A DNA stretch of 64,000 nucleotides from Engraulis encrasicolus (GCF_034702125.1 NC_085876.1:7109364-7173363), one strand, 5' to 3'. Shown: positions 12,701-27,700, counted from the first letter of the stretch. Translations and numbers: made by a program. The notes: a model not told the origin generated them from the sequence alone.

Positions 12701-15700
12701 TGTCATTTTGAATAGCCGTATTGTATTGATCCAACTCTTCCTGTTGTCTCTTCAGGTCATCTTTGTCTTTCATTATGATTTGTCTGTAATTTTCCATTTC
12801 CTGTCTCTCTTCATTCAGTCTCATTTCACGTTTCTCGATATCTTCTCTCTCCGAACTCAGGCTCTCTTTCACAGTGCTATCAATTCTTTCTCTCTCCTCC
12901 TTACTTTGTGCAATGTTTTGTGCAAAAGCAGATTTTTCTTTCTGATGGATGGCCATCATTGTGTCCAGCTCTTTTTGTTCTTGGTCAATCTGAGCTTTCC
13001 TCTGTGTCAGGTCACTCTGTTGTTGGACAATGACCACCATCTGGTCTTCCAATGAGTCTCTCTGTGCTTGAAGCTCTGACTGCTGTAAATTGAGCTGCTC
13101 TTCCTTGCAATTCAAGTCTTCCTCTCGGCTCTCAAGGGCTTGTTGTTTAAACTCTATCTCTCCCTGAAGCTGTTGAAGAGCCTTTTGCTTATCTTGAAGT
13201 TCTTCCTTCATTTTAACATTGTCCTTCCTCTGACTCAACCATTCAATCTGAGAGAGTTGAAGAAGATCCTTTTCTTTTTGAAGAGCCTGTCCTTGTTCTT
13301 CCAATCTCTTCCGCTCCTTTTCTATCTCCTCTTCCATTTTCAATATGTCATTAGACTGTATGTCCACCTCAGATAACTTCATTTGAATCTCATATTGAAT
13401 TGCTTTCTTTTGTGAGTCCAAATCTTCCAACTGTTTCTTGAGATCATCTTTGTCTTTCATCAAGGCATTTCTAATGTTTTCTATTTGTTTTCTGTCTTCT
13501 TCCAGTCTGATTGTTGTGTTCTCAATAACCTCTCGCTCAGAGTTCAGTCTCTCGTTAATGATGCTATCAATTCCTTTCCTCTCCTCTTCAATTTCTGATC
13601 TGAGCTGCTCAAGAGCAGATTTTTCTTCTCTGCATACACCCATCACACTCTCTAGCTCTTTCTGCTGTTTATCTATTTGGTCTTCTCTTTCTGTCAATTC
13701 ACTCTGCTTCTCTTCAATTGTTTTCATTTTGTCTTCTATGGCATTAGTCTGTGAATGAAGATCTGATTGCAGTGCATTGAGTTGTTCCTTCTTGGTGTTC
13801 AGATCTTCTTCCCAGTCCTTGAAGGCTTGATGTTTGGACTCCATCTCCTCCTGAAGCTGTTTAAGAGCATTTTGTTGTTCTTGTAGTTCTTCTTTGATCT
13901 TGGTATTGTCATCTCTCTGTTTCATGCGTTCATCCTGTAGGCTCTGGAGATTATCCTTTTCTTTTTCAAGAGCACCTTCCCGTTCTTCTCGAAGGCTCTG
14001 TGCTTCTGCTTCCAACCTCTCTCTTTCCTTTGCCATCTCCTCTTCCTTGTTTTCTAAAATGTTAAACTTTTGTTCTATCTCAGATAACTTTATCTGAATT
14101 TCATCTTGGTCATTTTGAATAGCTTTCTTGCACGAGTCCAGCTCTTCCAGCTGTCTCTTGAGACCCTCTTTGTCTTTCATCAAGGCACTCCTGTTGTTTT
14201 CTATTTCATTTTTGTCTTCGTCCAGACTGTTTTTCATCTTCTCAAGTTCCTCTCTCTCAGAGTTCAGTCTCTCCTTAATGGTGCTCTCCATTTTCGTTTT
14301 TTCTTCTTTGATTTCTGATCTCAGTTGCTCCAGAGCAGATTTTTCCTCTTGGAGGACATCAAGCATATTCTCTAACTCTTTCTGCTGTTGATCTATTTGG
14401 TTTTCTTTTTCTGTGAATTCATTGTGCTTCTGTTCAATGGTTTTCATTTTCTCTTCCATGGCATTAGTCTGTGTTTCTAGATCTAATTCCAGTGCATTGA
14501 GTTGTTCCTTCCTGGTGTCCAGGTATTCCTCCTGGTCCTTGAAGACTTGTTGTTTGGACTCCATCTCCTCACGAAGCTGTTTCACAGCATTTTGTTGTTC
14601 TTGTAGTTCTTCTTTGATCTTGGTATTGTCCTCCCTCTGTTTCATGATTTCGTCCTGTAAACTCTGGAGTTGATCTCTTTCTCTTTGAAGAGCATCTGCT
14701 TGTTCTTCCATTCTCTCTTTCTGCTTTGCCATCTCCTCCTTTTCTATGTTATCTGGCTTCTGTTCCACCTCAGATACCTTCCTTTGAATAACATCCTTTT
14801 CATCTTGAATAGCTTTCTTGGACGAGTCCAGATCTTCCAACTGTCTCTTGAGATCATCTTTGTCTGTCATCAAGGCACTTCTGTCTTTTTCTATTTCTTC
14901 TCTGTCTTCGTCCAGTTTGTTTTTCATCTTCTCAAGTTCCTCTCTCTCAGAATTTAGTCTCTCAATAATGGTACTCTCCATTTTCATTTTTTCTTCTTCG
15001 ATTTCTGATCTGATTTGCTCAAGAGTATATTTTTCTTTTATGTGTATATCAATCATATTCTCTAGGTCTCTCTGCTGTTGATCCATTAGCTTTTCTTTTT
15101 CAGTCAATTCACTCTCTTGCTGTGCTATGAGTTTCATTTTGTCTTCCATGGCGTTGGCCTGTGTTTCTAGTTCTGATTGCTGTGCATTGAGTTGTTCCTT
15201 TCTGGTGTTCAGGTCTTCCTCCTGATTCTTGAAGGCTTGTTGTTTGGACTCAATCTTCTCCTGAAGCTTTTTCAGAGCATTTTGTTGTTCTTGTAGTTCT
15301 TCTTTCATCTGGGTATTGTCCTCTCTCTGTTTCATGCTTTCATCCCGTACGCTCTGGAGTTGATCTTTTTCTTTCTGAATAGCATCTTCTTGTTCTTTCA
15401 TTCTCTCTTTCTCCTTTGCCATCTCATCCATCATATTTTCTATGTTATTTTTCTTCTGTTCCACCTCAGATGCCTTCAATTGAATTTCATCTTTTTCATC
15501 TTGAATAGCTTTCTTGCACGAGTCCAGATCTTCCAACTGTGTCTTGAGATCATCTTTGTCTGTCATCAAGGCACTTCTGTCTTTTTCTATTTCTTCTCTG
15601 TCTTCGTCCAGTTTGTTTTTCATCTTCTCAAGTTCCTCTCTCTCAGAATTTAGTCTCTCAATAATGGTACTCTCAATTCCTTTCCTCTCATCTTCAATTT

Positions 15701-18700
15701 CTGATCGGAGTTGCTCAAGAACCGATGTTTCTTCTCTGTGTAACTCCATCATGCTTTGTAGTTCTTTCTGTTGCTTATCTATTTGAGTTTGTCTTTCTGT
15801 CAATTCGCTCTCTTGCTGTGCAATGAGTTTCATTTTGTCTTCCATGGCGTTGCTCTGTGTTTCTATGTCTGATTGCAGTGCATTGAGTTGTTCCTTTCTG
15901 GTGTTCAGGTCTTCCTCCTGGTCCTTGAAGGCTTGTTGTTTGGACTCAATCCCCTCCTGAAGCCTTTTCAGAGCATTTTGTTGTTCTTGTAGTTCTTCTT
16001 TCATCTTGGTATTTTCCTCTCTCTGTTTCATGCTTTCATCCTGTAAGCTCTGGAGTTGATCTCTTTCTTTCTGAAGAGCATCTCCTTGTTCTTTCATTCT
16101 CTCTTTCTCCTTTGCCATCTCATCCATCATGCTTTCTATGTTATTTTTCTTCTGTTCCACCTCAAATGCCTTCAATTGAATTGTATCTTTTTCATCTTGA
16201 ATAGATTTCTTGCACGAGTCCAGATCTTCCAACTGTGTCTTGAGATCATATTTGTCTGTCATCAAGGCACTTCTGTCTTTTTCTATTTCTTCTCTGTCTT
16301 CGTCCAGTTTGTTTTTCATCCTCTCAAGTTCCTCTCTCTCAGAATGTAGTCTCTCAATAATGGTACTCTCAATTCCTTTCCTCTCATCTTCAATTTCTGA
16401 TTGGAGTTGCTCAAGAACAGATGTTTCTTCTCTATGTAACTCCATCATGCTTTGTAGTTCTTTCTGTTGCTTATCTATTTGAGTTTGTCTTTCTGTCAAT
16501 TCGCTCTCTTGCTGTGCAATGAGTTTCATTTTGTCTTCCATGGCGTTGCTCTGTGTTTCTATTTCTAATTGCAGTGCATTGAGTTGTTCCTTTCTGGTGT
16601 TGAGGTCTTCCTCCTGGTTCTTGAAAGCTTGTTGTTTGGACTCCATCTCCTCCTGAAGCCTTTTCAGAGCATTTTGTTGTTCTTGTAGTTCTTCTTTCAT
16701 CTTGGTATTTTCCTCTCTCTGTTTCATGCTTTCATCCTGTAAGCTCTGGAGTTGATCTCTTTCTTTCTGAATTGCATCTTCTTGTTCTTTCATTCTCTCT
16801 TTCTCCTTTGCCATCTCATCCATCATGTTTTCTACGTTATTTTTCTTCTGTTCCACCTCAGATGCCTTCAATTGAATTGTATCTTTTTCATCTTGAATAG
16901 ATTTCTTGCACGAGTCCAGATCTTCCAACTGTGTCTTGAGATCATCTTTGTCTGTCATCAAGGCACTTCTGTCTTTTTCTATTTCTTCTCTGTCTTCGTC
17001 CAGTTTGTTTTTCATCTTCTCAAGTTCCTCTCTCTCAGAATTTAGTCTCTCAATAATGGTACTCTCAATTCCTTTCCTCTCATCTTCAATTTCTGATCGG
17101 AGTTGCTCAAGAACCGATGTTTCTTCTCTCTGTAACTCCATCATGTTTTGTAGTTCTTTCTGTTGCTTATCTATTTGAGTTTGTGTTTCTGTCAATTCGC
17201 TCTCTTGCTGTGCAATGAATTGCATTTTGTCTTCCATGGCGTTGGTCTGTGTTTCTAGTTCTGATTGTAGTGCATTGAGTTGTTCCTTTCTGGTATTCAG
17301 GTCTTCCTCCTGGTCCTTGAAGGCTTGTTGTTTGGACTCAATCTCCTCCTGAAGCCCTTTCAGAGTATTTTGTTGTTCTTGTAGTTCTTCTTTCATCTTG
17401 GTATTTTCCTCTCTCTGTTTCATGCTTTCATCCTGTAAGCTCTGGAGTTGATCTCTTTCTTTCTGAAGAGCATCTCCTTGTTCTTTCATTCTCTCTTTCT
17501 CCTTTGCCATCTCATCCATCATGCTTTCTATGTTATTTGTCTTCTGTTCCACCTCTAATGCCTTCAATTGAATTTCATCTTTTTCATCTTGAATAGATTT
17601 CTTGCACGAGTCCAGATCTTCCAACTGTGTCTTGAGATCATCTTTGTCTGTCATCAAGGCACTTCTGTCTTTTTCTATTTCTTCTCTGTCTTCGTCCAGT
17701 TTGTTTTTCATCTTCTCAAGTTCCTCTCTCTCAGAATTTAGTCTCTCAATAATGGTACTCTCAATTCCTTTCCTCTCATCTTCAATTTCTGATCGGAGTT
17801 GCTCAAGAACCGATGTTTCTTCTCTCTGTAACTCCATCAGGCTTTGTAGTTCTTTCTGTTGCTTATCTATTTGAGTTTGTCTTTCTGTCAATTCGCTCTC
17901 TTGCTGTGCAATGAGTTTCATTTTGTCTTCCATGGCGTTGGTCTGTGTTTCTATGTCTGATTGCAGTGCATTGAGTTGTTCCTTTCTGATGTTCAGGTCT
18001 TCCTCCTGGTCCTTGAAGGCTTTTTGTTTGGACTCAATCTCCTCCTGAAGCCTTTTCAGAGCATTTTGTTGTTCTTGTAGTTCTTCTTTCATCTTGGTAT
18101 TTTCCTCTCTGTGTTTTATGCTTTCATCCTGTAAGCTCTGGAGTTGATCTCTTTCTTTCTGAAGAGCATCTCCTTGTTCTTTCATTCTCTCTTTCTCCTT
18201 TGCCATCTCATCCATCATGCTTTCTATGTTATTTTTCTTCTGTTCCACCTCAAATGCCTTCAATTGAATTGTATCTTTTTCATCTTGAATAGATTTCTTG
18301 CACGAGTCCAGATCTTCCAACTGTGTCTTGAGATCATCTTTGTCTGTCATCAAGGCACTTCTGTCTTTTTCTATTTCTTCTCTGTCTTCGTCCAGTTTGT
18401 TTTTCATCTTCTCAAGTTCCTCTCTCTCAGAATTTAGTCTCTCAATAATGGTACTCTCAATTCCTTTCCTCTCATCTTCAATTTCTGATCGGAGTTGCTC
18501 AAGAACCGATGTTTCTTCTCTCTGTAACTCCATCATGTTTTGTAGTTCTTTCTGTTGCTTATCTATTTGAGTTTGTCTTTCTGTCAATTCGCTCTCTTGC
18601 TGTGCAATGAATTGCATTTTGTCTTCCATGGCGTTGGTCTGTGTTTCTAGTTCTGATTGTAGTGCATTGAGTTGTTCCTTTCTGGTATTCAGGTCTTCCT

Positions 18701-21700
18701 CCTGGTCCTTGAAGGCTTGTTGTTTGGACTCAATCTCCTCCTGAAGCCCTTTCAGAGTATTTTGTTGTTCTTGTAGTTCTTCTTTCATCTTGGTATTTTC
18801 CTCTCTCTGTTTCATGCTTTCATCCTGTACGCTCTGGAGTTGATCTCTTTCTTTCTGAAGAGCATCTCCTTGTTCTTTCATTCTCTCTTTCTCCTTTGCC
18901 ATCTCATCCATCATGCTTTCTATGTTATTTTTCTTCTGTTCCACCTCTAATGCCTTCAATTGAATTGTATCTTTTTCATCTTGAATAGATTTCTTGCACG
19001 AGTCCAGATCTTCCAACTGTGTCTTGATATCATCTTTGTCTGTCATCAAGGCACTTCTGTCTTTTTCTATTTCTTCTCTGTCTTCATCCAGTTTGTTTTT
19101 CATCTTCTCAATTTCCTCTCTCTCAGAATTTAGTCTCTCAATAATGGTACTCTCAATTCCTTTCCTCTCATCTTCAATTTCTGATCGGAGTTGCTCAAGA
19201 ACCGATGTTTCTTCTCTCTGTAACTCCATCATGTTTTGTAGTTCTTTCTGTTGCTTATCTATTTGAGTTTGTGTTTCTGTCAATTCGCTCTCTTGCTGTG
19301 CAATGAATTGCATTTTGTCTTCCATGGCGTTGGTCTGTGTTTCTAGTTCTGATTGTAGTGCATTGAGTTGTTCCTTTCTGGTATTCAGGTCTTCCTCCTG
19401 GTCCTTGAAGGCTTGTTGTTTGGACTCAATCTCCTCCTGAAGCCCTTTCAGAGTATTTTGTTGTTCTTGTAGTTCTTCTTTCATCTTGGTATTTTCCTCT
19501 CTCTGTTTCATGCTTTCATCCTGTAAGCTCTGGAGTTGATCTCTTTCTTTCTGAAGAGCATCTCCTTGTTCTTTCATTCTCTCTTTCTCCTTTGCCATCT
19601 CATCCATCATGCTTTCTATGTTATTTGTCTTCTGTTCCACCTCTAATGCCTTCAATTGAATTTCATCTTTTTCATCTTGAATAGATTTCTTGCACGAGTC
19701 CAGATCTTCCAACTGTGTCTTGAGATCATCTTTGTCTGTCATCAAGGCACTTCTGTCTTTTTCTATTTCTTCTCTGTCTTCGTCCAGTTTGTTTTTCATC
19801 TTCTCAAGTTCCTCTCTCTCAGAATTTAGTCTCTCAATAATGGTACTCTCAATTCCTTTCCTCTCATCTTCAATTTCTGATCGGAGTTGCTCAAGAACCG
19901 ATGTTTCTTCTCTCTGTAACTCCATCAGGCTTTGTAGTTCTTTCTGTTGCTTATCTATTTGAGTTTGTCTTTCTGTCAATTCGCTCTCTTGCTGTGCAAT
20001 GAGTTTCATTTTGTCTTCCATGGCGTTGGTCTGTGTTTCTATGTCTGATTGCAGTGCATTGAGTTGTTCCTTTCTGATGTTCAGGTCTTCCTCCTGGTCC
20101 TTGAAGGCTTTTTGTTTGGACTCAATCTCCTCCTGAAGCCCTTTCAGAGTATTTTGTTGTTCTTGTAGTTCTTCTTTCATCTTGGTATTTTCCTCTCTCT
20201 GTTTCATGCTTTCATCCTGTAAGCTCTGGAGTTGATCTCTTTCTTTCTGAAGAGCATCTCCTTGTTCTTTCATTCTCTCTTTCTCCTTTGCCATCTCATC
20301 CATCATGCTTTCTATGTTATTTGTCTTCTGTTCCACCTCTAATGCCTTCAATTGAATTTCATCTTTTTCATCTTGAATAGATTTCTTGCACGAGTCCAGA
20401 TCTTCCAACTGTGTCTTGAGATCATCTTTGTCTGTCATCAAGGCACTTCTGTCTTTTTCTATTTCTTCTCTGTCTTCGTCCAGTTTGTTTTTCATCTTCT
20501 CAAGTTCCTCTCTCTCAGAATTTAGTCTCTCAATAATGGTACTCTCAATTCCTTTCCTCTCATCTTCAATTTCTGATCGGAGTTGCTCAAGAACCGATGT
20601 TTCTTCTCTCTGTAACTCCATCAGGCTTTGTAGTTCTTTCTGTTGCTTATCTATTTGAGTTTGTCTTTCTGTCAATTCGCTCTCTTGCTGTGCAATGAGT
20701 TTCATTTTGTCTTCCATGGCGTTGGTCTGTGTTTCTATGTCTGATTGCAGTGCATTGAGTTGTTCCTTTCTGATGTTCAGGTCTTCCTCCTGGTCCTTGA
20801 AGACTTTTTGTTTGGACTCAATCTCCTCCTGAAGCCTTTTCAGAGCATTTTGTTGTTCTTGTAGTTCTTCTTTCATCTTGGTATTTTCCTCTCTGTGTTT
20901 CATGCTTTCATCCTGTAAGCTCTGGAGTTGATCTCTTTCTTTCTGAATAGCATCTTCTTGTTCTTTCATTCTCTCTTTCTCCTTTGCCATCTCATCCATC
21001 ATGTTTTCTATGTTATTTTTCTTCTGTTCCACCTCAGATGCCTTCAATTGAATTGTATCTTTTTCATCTTGAATAGATTTCTTGCACGAGTCCAGATCTT
21101 CCAACTGTGTCTTGAGATCATATTTGTCTGTCATCAAAACACTTCTGTCTTTTTCTATTTCTTCTCTGTCTTCGTCCAGTTTGTTTTTCATCCTCTCAAG
21201 TTCCTCTCTCTCAGAATGTAGTCTCTCAATAATGGTACTCTCAATTCCTTTCCTCTCATCTTCAATTTCTGATTGGAGTTGCTCAAGAACAGATGTTTCT
21301 TCTCTATGTAACTCCATCATGCTTTGTAGTTCTTTCTGTTGCTTATCTATTTGAGTTTGTCTTTCTGTCAATTCGCTCTCTTGCTGTGCAATGAGTTTCA
21401 TTTTGTCTTCCATGGCGTTGCTCTGTGTTTCTATTTCTAATTGCAGTGCATTGAGTTGTTCCTTTCTGGTGTTGAGGTCTTCCTCCTGGTTCTTGAAAGC
21501 TTGTTGTTTGGACTCAATCTCCTCCTGAAGCATTTTCAGAGCATTTTGTTGTTCTTGTAGTTCTTCTTTCATCTTGGTATTTTCCTCTCTCTCTTTCATG
21601 CTTTCATCCTGTAAGCTCTGGAGTTGATCTCTTTCTTTCTGAATTGCATCTTCTTGTTCTTTCATTCTCTCTTTCTCATTTGCCATCTCATCCATCATGT

Positions 21701-24700
21701 TTTCTACGTTATTTTTCTTCTGTTCCACCTCAGATGCCTTCAATTGAATTGTATCTTTTTCATCTTGAATAGATTTCTTGCACGAGTCCAGATCTTCCAA
21801 CTGTGTCTTGAGATCATCTTTGTCTGTCATCAAGGCACTTCTGTCTTTTTCTATTTCTTCTCTGTCTTCGTCCAGTTTGTTTTTCATCTTCTCAAGTTCC
21901 TCTCTCTCAGAATTTAGTCTCTCAATAATGGTACTCTCAATTCCTTTCCTCTCATCTTCAATTTCTGATCGGAGTTGCTCAAGAACCGATGTTTCTTCTC
22001 TCTGTAACTCCATCATGTTTTGTAGTTCTTTCTGTTGCTTATCTATTTGAGTTTGTCTTTCTGTCAATTCGCTCTCTTGCTGTGCAATGAATTGCATTTT
22101 GTCTTCCATGGCGTTGGTCTGTGTTTCTAGTTCTGATTGTAGTGTATTGAGTTGTTCCTTTCTGGTATTCAGGTCTTCCTCCTGGTCCTTGAAGGCTTGT
22201 TGTTTGGACTCAATCTCCTCCTGAAGCCCTTTCAGAGTATTTTGTTGTTCTTGTAGTTCTTCTTTCATCTTGGTATTTTCCTCTCTCTGTTTCATGCTTT
22301 CATCCTGTACGCTCTGGAGTTGATCTCTTTCTTTCTGAAGAGCATCTCCTTGTTCTTTCATTCTCTCTTTCTCCTTTGCCATCTCATCCATCATGCTTTC
22401 TATGTTATTTTTCTTCTGTTCCACCTCTAATGCCTTCAATTGAATTGTATCTTTTTCATCTTGAATAGATTTCTTGCACGAGTCCAGATCTTCCAACTGT
22501 GTCTTGATATCATCTTTGTCTGTCATCAAGGCACTTCTGTCTTTTTCTATTTCTTCTCTGTCTTCATCCAGTTTGTTTTTCATCTTCTCAATTTCCTCTC
22601 TCTCAGAATTTAGTCTCTCAATAATGGTACTCTCAATTCCTTTCCTCTCATCTTCAATTTCTGATCGGAGTTGCTCAAGAACCGATGTTTCTTCTCTCTG
22701 TAACTCCATCATGTTTTGTAGTTCTTTCTGTTGCTTATCTATTTGAGTTTGTGTTTCTGTCAATTCGCTCTCTTGCTGTGCAATGAATTGCATTTTGTCT
22801 TCCATGGCGTTGGTCTGTGTTTCTAGTTCTGATTGTAGTGCATTGAGTTGTTCCTTTCTGGTATTCAGGTCTTCCTCCTGGTCCTTGAAGGCTTGTTGTT
22901 TGGACTCAATCTCCTCCTGAAGCCCTTTCAGAATATTTTGTTGTTCTTGTAGTTCTTCTTTCATCTTGGTATTTTCCTCTCTCTGTTTCATGCTTTCATC
23001 CTGTAAGCTCTGGAGTTGATCTCTTTCTTTCTGAAGAGCATCTCCTTGTTCTTTCATTCTCTCTTTCTCCTTTGCCATCTCATCCATCATGCTTTCTATG
23101 TTATTTGTCTTCTGTTCCACCTCTAATGCCTTCAATTGAATTTCATCTTTTTCATCTTGAATAGATTTCTTGCACGAGTCCAGATCTTCCAACTGTGTCT
23201 TGAGATCATCTTTGTCTGTCATCAAGGCACTTCTGTCTTTTTCTATTTCTTCTCTGTCTTCGTCCAGTTTGTTTTTCATCTTCTCAAGTTCCTCTCTCTC
23301 AGAATTTAGTCTCTCAATAATGGTACTCTCAATTCCTTTCCTCTCATCTTCAATTTCTGATCGGAGTTGCTCAAGAACCGATGTTTCTTCTCTCTGTAAC
23401 TCCATCAGGCTTTGTAGTTCTTTCTGTTGCTTATCTATTTGAGTTTGTCTTTCTGTCAATTCGCTCTCTTGCTGTGCAATGAGTTTCATTTTGTCTTCCA
23501 TGGCGTTGGTCTGTGTTTCTATGTCTGATTGCAGTGCATTGAGTTGTTCCTTTCTGATGTTCAGGTCTTCCTCCTGGTCCTTGAAGACTTTTTGTTTGGA
23601 CTCAATCTCCTCCTGAAGCCTTTTCAGAGCATTTTGTTGTTCTTGTAGTTCTTCTTTCATCTTGGTATTTTCCTCTCTGTGTTTCATGCTTTCATCCTGT
23701 AAGCTCTGGAGTTGATCTCTTTCTTTCTGAATAGCATCTTCTTGTTCTTTCATTCTCTCTTTCTCCTTTGCCATCTCATCCATCATGTTTTCTATGTTAT
23801 TTTTCTTCTGTTCCACCTCAGATGCCTTCAATTGAATTGTATCTTTTTCATCTTGAATAGATTTCTTGCACGAGTCCAGATCTTCCAACTGTGTCTTGAG
23901 ATCATATTTGTCTGTCATCAAAACACTTCTGTCTTTTTCTATTTCTTCTCTGTCTTCGTCCAGTTTGTTTTTCATCCTCTCAAGTTCCTCTCTCTCAGAA
24001 TGTAGTCTCTCAATAATGGTACTCTCAATTCCTTTCCTCTCATCTTCAATTTCTGATTGGAGTTGCTCAAGAACAGATGTTTCTTCTCTATGTAACTCCA
24101 TCATGCTTTGTAGTTCTTTCTGTTGCTTATCTATTTGAGTTTGTCTTTCTGTCAATTCGCTCTCTTGCTGTGCAATGAGTTTCATTTTGTCTTCCATGGC
24201 GTTGCTCTGTGTTTCTATTTCTAATTGCAGTGCATTGAGTTGTTCCTTTCTGGTGTTGAGGTCTTCCTCCTGGTTCTTGAAAGCTTGTTGTTTGGACTCA
24301 ATCTCCTCCTGAAGCATTTTCAGAGCATTTTGTTGTTCTTGTAGTTCTTCTTTCATCTTGGTATTTTCCTCTCTCTCTTTCATGCTTTCATCCTGTAAGC
24401 TCTGGAGTTGATCTCTTTCTTTCTGAATTGCATCTTCTTGTTCTTTCATTCTCTCTTTCTCATTTGCCATCTCATCCATCATGTTTTCTACGTTATTTTT
24501 CTTCTGTTCCACCTCAGATGCCTTCAATTGAATTGTATCTTTTTCATCTTGAATAGATTTCTTGCACGAGTCCAGATCTTCCAACTGTGTCTTGAGATCA
24601 TCTTTGTCTGTCATCAAGGCACTTCTGTCTTTTTCTATTTCTTCTCTGTCTTCGTCCAGTTTGTTTTTCATCTTCTCAAGTTCCTCTCTCTCATAATTTA

Positions 24701-27700
24701 GTCTCTCAATAATGGTACTCTCAATTCCTTTCCTCTCATCTTCAATTTCTGATCGGAGTTGCTCAAGAACAGATGTTTCTTCTCTGTGTAACTCCATCAT
24801 GCTTTGTAGTTCTTTCTGTTGCTTATCTATTTGAGTTTGTCTTTCTGTCAATTTGCTCTCTTGCTGTGCAATGAATTTAATTTTGTCTTCCATGGCGTTG
24901 CTCTGTGTTTCTATTTCTGATTGCAGTGCATTGAGTTGTTCCTTTCTGGTGTTGAGGTCTTCCTCCTGGTTCTTGAAGGCTTGTTGTTTGGACTCAATCT
25001 CCTCCTGAAGCTTTTTCAGAGCATTATGTTGTTCTTGTAGTTCTTCTTTCATCTTGGTATTTTCCTCTCTCTGTTTCATGCTTTTATCCTGTAAGCTCTG
25101 GAGTTGATCTCTTTCTTTCTGAATAGCATCCTCTTGTTCTTTCATTCTCTCTTTCTCATTTGCCATCTCATCCATCATATTTTCTATGTTATTTTTCTTC
25201 TGTTCCACCTCAGATGCCTTCAATTGAATTGTATCTTTTTCATCTTGAATAGATTTCTTGCACGAGTCCAGATCTTCCAACTGTGTCTTGAGATCATCTT
25301 TGTCTGTCATCAAGGCACTTCTGTCTTTTTCTATTTCTTCTCTGTCTTCGTCCAGTTTGTTTTTCATCTTCTCAAGTTCCTCTCTCTCAGAATTTAGTCT
25401 CTCAATAATGGTTCTCTCAATTCCTTTCCTCTCATCTTCAATTTCTGATCGGAGTTGCTCAAGAACAGATGTTTCTTCTCTGTGTAACTCCATCATGCTT
25501 TGTAGTTTTTTCTGTTGCTTATCTATTTGAGTTTGTCTTTCTGTCAATTCGCTCTCTTGCTGTGCAATGAGTTTCATTTTGTCTTCCATGGCGTTGCTCT
25601 GTGTTTCTATTTCTGATTGCAGTGCATTGAGTTGTTCCTTTCTGGTGTTGAGGTCTTCCTCCTGGTTCTTGAAGGCTTGTTGTTTGGACTCAATCTCCTC
25701 CTGAAGCTTTTTCAGAGCATTATGTTGTTCTTGTAGTTCTTCTTTCATCTTGGTATTTTCCTCTCTCTGTTTCATGCTTTTATCCTGTAAGCTCTGGAGT
25801 TGATCTCTTTCTTTCTGAATAGCATCTTCTTGTTCTTTCATTCTCTCTTTCTCCTTTGCCATCTCATCCATCATATTTTCTATGTTATTTTTCTTCTGTT
25901 CCACCTCAGATGCCTTCAATTGAATTTCATCTTTTTCATCTTGAATAGCTTTCTTGCACGAGTCCAGATCTTCCAACTGTGTCTTGAGATCATCTTTGTC
26001 TGTCATCAAGGCACTTCTGTCTTTCTCTATTTCTTCTCTGTCTTCGTCCAGTCTGTTTTTCATCTTTATAAGTTCCTCTCTCTCAGAATTTAGTCTCTCA
26101 ATAATGGTACTCTCAATTCCTTTCCTCTCATCTTCAATTTCTGATCGGAGTTGCTCAAGAACCGATGTTTCTTCTCTGTGTAACTCCATCATGCTTTGTA
26201 GTTCTTTCTTTTGCTTATCTATTTGAGTTTGTCTTTCTGTCAATTCGCTCTCTTGCTGTGCAATGAGTTTCATTTTGTCTTCCATGGCGTTGCTCTGTGT
26301 TTCTATTTCTGATTGTAGTGCATTGAGTTGTTCCTTTCTGGTGTTCAGGTCTTCCTCCTGGTCCTTGAAGGCTTGTTGTTTGGACTCAATCCCCTCCTGA
26401 AGCCTTTTCAGAGCATTTTGTTGTTCTTGTAGTTCTTCTTTCATCTTGGTATTTTCCTCTCTCTGTTTCATGCTTTCATCCTGGAAGCTCTGGAGTTGAT
26501 CTCTTTCTTTCTGAAGACCATCTCCTTGTTCTTTCATTCTCTCTTTCTCCTTTGCCATCTCATCCATCATGTTTTCTATGTTATTTGTCTTCTGTTCCAC
26601 CTCAGATAACCTCATTTGGATGTCGTCTTTTTCATCTTGAATAGCTTTCTTGCACAAGTCCAGATCTTCCAGCTGTCCTTTGAGATCATCTTTGTCTTTC
26701 ATCAAGGCACTTCTGTTGTTTTCTGTTTCTTCTCTGTCCTCTTCCAGTCTGTTTTTCATCTTCTCAAGTTCTTCTCTCTCAGAGTTCAATGTCTCCTTAA
26801 TGGTGCTCTCCATTTTCATTCGTTTTACTTCAATTTCTGATCTGAGTTGCTCAACAGCTGATTTTTCCTCTCGGAGTACATTAGTCATATTTTTTAGGTA
26901 TTCCTGTTGTTGATCTATTTGGTTTTCTTTTTCTGTGATTTCTGTCTGCTTCTGTTCAATGGTTTTCATTTTGTCTTCCATGGTGTTAATCTGTGATTCT
27001 AAATCTGAGTGCATTGCATTGAGTTGTTCCTTCCTGCTATTCAGGTGTTCTTCCCAGTCCTTGAAGAATTGTTGTTTGGACTCCATATCCTCATGAAGCC
27101 TTTTCAGAGCATGTTGTTGTTCCTGTAATTCTTCTTTCATTTTGGTATTGTCCTCTCTCTGTTTCATGCTTTCATCCTGTAAGCTCTGGAGTTTATCTCT
27201 TTCTTTTTCAAGAGCATCGACTTGTTCTTGAATGGCTTTTTTATGTACATCTAGGTGTTCCAATTGTACCTTAAGATCATCTTTGTCTTTCATGAAGGAC
27301 TTTCTGTTGCTTTCAATTTCCTTTCTCTCAAGGTCCAGTCTGTTTTTCATGTTCTGAAGGTCTTCTTTCTCTGAGCTTAATCTCTCTTCAATGGTCCTCT
27401 CAATTCCCATTTTCTCTTCTTCAATGTCTGATCTCAGTTGTTCGAGAGTAGACTTCGCTTCTCTCTGTATATCCATCATCAAGTCAAGCTCTTTCTGCTT
27501 TTGATCTAGCTGAGCTTTCCATTTTGTCAAGTCAACATACTGTTTTTCCGAGTTCTCCCTCTGTATGTGGACCTCTGATTGCAGTGCCTCTAGCTGCTCT
27601 TTATGGTTATTTAGGTATTCCTCTTTTCCCTTTAATTTCAGTTTTTCTGCCATCATCTCCTGCATTGAATGCTCAACATATTTCGTTCTTTCCCCTAGTT

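Noticed and set aside
15085..26605. CRISPR array or satellite DNA
   Set aside because: The unit is 696 bp, fully coding in one frame, with no spacer-repeat alternation.
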